Assembly (NCBI GenBank): GCA_944323985.1
Contig: CALUUP010000015.1
Coordinates: 1 to 34,028, forward strand
Origin: Candidatus Gastranaerophilales bacterium
GTDB lineage: Bacteria > Cyanobacteriota > Vampirovibrionia > Gastranaerophilales > Gastranaerophilaceae
Reading direction: 5' to 3'
Length of the DNA stretch: 34,028 nt
Every line of letters begins with the position of its first letter. Within the stretch, counting starts at the first letter, position 1. The notes below the pieces were generated by a model, which made no database searches, had not been told where the DNA came from, and was given only the letters and a program-made list of their open reading frames with translations. This document shows, one piece after another, positions 32,811-34,028 of this stretch. The translations under genes were made by a program, and so were the position numbers.

Positions 32811-33356
32811 ATCGCAAACGAAGATAAAAGCCCAAAAGGGTTAGGCAAGGATAAAGCTTTAATAAATGAAAGAATTAGAGCAAAGGAAGTAAGATTAATA
32901 GATGAGAATGGGACAAATCACGGTATTGTTTCAACAGCTCAAGCTTTGAAGATGGCAGAGGAAGCAGAATTGGATTTGGTAGTAATAAGTCCAAATCAAG
33001 CACCACCTGTTGCGAAAATTTTAAATTATGGCAAATATAAATATGAATTAGAAAAAAAAGCAAAAGAAGCTAAGAAAAAACAGCATGTAGTCGATATAAA
33101 GGAAGTAAAAGTACGTTATAAAATAGATACCCATGATTATGAGGTTCGATTAAAAAATATCAAGAAATTTATTTCACAAGGCAATAAGGTTAAAATAGTT
33201 GTAACTCTTCGAGGCAGAGAAATGCAACATTCACAATTGGCAATCGATTTGGCAAATAGGTTTATTGCGGATTTAGCAAATGATCCAGTTGCGGTAGAAA
33301 AGAAACCGATGATAGAAGGTCGTAACGTTACGGCTTGGTTAGTTCCAAAATCATAA
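32811..33356 (+). CDS. infC: Translation initiation factor IF-3, predicted AUC start
   Basis: Binds the 30S subunit, blocks premature 50S joining and checks the start codon. From the ATC at 32811 it has 181 residues, the family length, with ALINERIRAKEVRLIDENG near the start, the lysine-rich linker (KYELEKKAKEAKKKQ) and the C-terminal domain ending EGRNVTAWLVPK. AAGGAG at 32798-32803 is spaced 7 nt from ATC, the best possible placement. The in-frame GTG at 32763 has no ribosome site and would add an untypical tail. IF-3 genes are known to use AUU, AUC or AUA for self-control. rpmI and rplT do not follow; a tRNA locus does. Confidence 0.93.
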   Translation: MANEDKSPKGLGKDKALINERIRAKEVRLIDENGTNHGIVSTAQALKMAEEAELDLVVISPNQAPPVAKILNYGKYKYELEKKAKEAKKKQHVVDIKEVKVRYKIDTHDYEVRLKNIKKFISQGNKVKIVVTLRGREMQHSQLAIDLANRFIADLANDPVAVEKKPMIEGRNVTAWLVPKS

Positions 33357-33365
33357 AATAAAAAC

Positions 33366-33393
33366 TTGATAAATATTTTTTAGCAAATAGAAT
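33366..33393 (+). promoter_or_regulatory. Promoter for the tRNA-Phe repeat leader and tRNA
   Basis: TTGATA (33366-33371), a 16-nt spacer and TAGAAT (33388-33393). Transcription would begin near 33400, before both repeat units, so the units would be part of the tRNA precursor, as at the tRNA-Pro locus. Confidence 0.6.
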
Positions 33394-33415
33394 ATAAATA
33401 TAGACAGAAAGATGT

Positions 33416-33609
33416 GCCGCAATAGCTCCCTTGAGTGGAGTCGAAGGCGGAACGGGTTAGAGATAATGTAGAGCTTGCTCTGCCAACCCGATGAAAATTA
33501 AATATAAGATATGCCGCAATAGCTCCCTTGAGTGGAGTCGAAGGCGGAACGGGTTAGAGATAATGTAGAGCTTGCTCTGCCAACCCGATGAAAATTAAAT
33601 ATAAGATAT
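33416..33609 (+). repeat. tRNA-Phe leader repeat: two identical 97-bp tandem units
   Basis: Units 33416-33512 and 33513-33609 are identical. Each starts with GCCGCAATAGCTC, the first 13 nt of tRNA-Phe. Then come CTCC...GGAG and AGTCGAAGGCGGAACGGG, and a GGGTT/AACCC stem enclosing AGAGC-TT-GCTCT. CTTGCTCTGCCAAC (33474-33487 and 33571-33584) is antisense, with one G-U pair, to tRNA D-arm positions 33624-33637. The unit ends with AAATATAAGATAT, resembling the sequence just upstream of the first unit. No open reading frame of note. Same plan as the tRNA-Pro repeats. Confidence 0.88.
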
Positions 33610-33682
33610 GCCGCAATAGCTCAGTTGGTAGAGCAAGGGACTGAAAATCCCTGTGTCCTTGGTTCAATTCCGAGTTGCGGCA
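33610..33682 (+). tRNA. tRNA-Phe (anticodon GAA)
   Basis: 73 nt with a full cloverleaf: acceptor GCCGCAA/TTGCGGC, D-arm GCTC AGTTGGTA GAGC, anticodon stem AGGGA/TCCCT with loop CTGAAAA, T-arm CTTGG TTCAATT CCGAG, discriminator A. CCA is not encoded, unlike tRNA-Pro here. A T-run (33685-33691) follows and may terminate transcription. Confidence 0.97.
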
Positions 33683-33772
33683 TATTTTTTTGTTAAAATC
33701 ATCAATGATTATAGAAATAAAAAAATTTAGTAGTTTAGTTAAAGCTCAATCTATAATTTTTATATCATTGAA

Positions 33773-33993
33773 CAGACATTGCAGGAATTTGATTTTTTTT
33801 GAACGAATAGAAAGTAGGATGTGGTAAATCTATGATTTACCGCATCAATAATATAATGTTTCGGTAATCATAGATTACCAAAATCTACTAATTTTTATAC
33901 TCAAACCAGTTGTCCAAAATTATCAAACAAATTGTCGTTTTACAATTATGGTTTGACAGACATTGCAGGAATTTGATTTTTTTGAACTAATAG
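33773..33993 (+). repeat. Direct repeat pair of about 37 bp
   Basis: Copies at 33773-33810 and 33957-33993 begin CAGACATTGCAGGAATTTGA, continue with a T-run, and end GAAC(G/T)AATAG. They differ by one T in the run and one base near the end. They bracket about 146 bp containing two hairpins. Confidence 0.8.
33823..33879. repeat. Two related hairpins, one the inverse of the other
   Basis: GGTAAATC-TAT-GATTTACC (33823-33841) and GGTAATC-ATA-GATTACC (33863-33879). The central AATCTATGATT of the first is the exact reverse complement of the centre of the second. They are not followed by T-runs, so they are not typical terminators. Confidence 0.7.
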
Positions 33994-34028
33994 GGGTGTG
34001 TTTCAAATATATCTTGATTTTTTTAGTC

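Larger units (their letters stand above)
33683..34028. other. Non-coding end region with repeats and hairpins
   Basis: 346 bp without a credible gene. It holds a 37-38 bp direct repeat and two related small hairpins (separate entries). The repeat spacing and hairpins suggest the remains of a small mobile element or a repeated intergenic module. The window ends inside it. Confidence 0.5.

Noticed and set aside
33416-33609. CRISPR array or tRNA pseudogene cluster
   Set aside because: There are only two units with no variable spacers, and only 13 nt of each unit is tRNA; the rest is a structured insert. No cas genes are present.

Overview
The window looks like chromosomal DNA of a non-photosynthetic relative of cyanobacteria, most likely Vampirovibrionia/Melainabacteria of the gut order Gastranaerophilales. 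This is inferred from gene content, not from a search. The DNA is very AT-rich. It carries an oxygen-independent class III ribonucleotide reductase, an S-layer-homology (SLH) protein with a signal peptide (diderm-like envelope), flagellar accessory genes, and lysA directly followed by a diadenylate cyclase gene, a linkage I recall from cyanobacteria. No photosynthesis gene is present.

Layout. 1-3.3 kb: the start of dnaK, two small genes, a large lineage-type membrane protein, a P-loop kinase and yidD. 3.3-7.4 kb (minus strand): lysA-cdaA-yitT and a small conserved gene form an operon ending in a strong terminator; a small unknown gene lies upstream. 7.4-10.6 kb: nrdD, then tRNA-Pro preceded by two 140-bp tandem repeats. 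10.6-17.4 kb: ilvB, a ribbon-helix-helix regulator, and a minus-strand ribE-ribBA-GNAT-SLH operon. 17.4-22.5 kb: an XRE regulator divergent from a small unknown gene, then a tightly overlapping TPR-GGDEF-tsaE-tsaB operon and a SEC-C protein. 22.5-29.8 kb: a possible small RNA, an unknown membrane protein, uvrB, a small GNAT, WG-repeat and TPR/NHL exported proteins, miaA, and a MshEN-like coiled-coil protein. 29.8-34 kb: flaG/fliS/fliT-like genes, HU, a regulator with four winged helices, infC (predicted AUC start), tRNA-Phe preceded by two identical 97-bp repeats, and a repeat-rich end.

The most unusual structure is shared by the two tRNA loci. Upstream of tRNA-Pro and of tRNA-Phe, inside the predicted primary transcript, lie two tandem units. 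Each unit begins with the first 11-13 nt of that same tRNA and later contains an 11-14 nt segment antisense to that tRNA's D-arm. Both families also share a core of the form CTCC...TGGAG...AGGCGRAACGRG. I do not recognise this as a described element.

A second genome-scale signal is that many genes lack a ribosome binding site. Instead they have a (often extended) -10 box about 6-10 nt before ATG, which predicts leaderless mRNAs. Other points are a lysA start site buried in an 18-bp hairpin, a palindromic operator inside a near-consensus promoter next to an XRE gene, and three convergent gene pairs whose 3' ends overlap.
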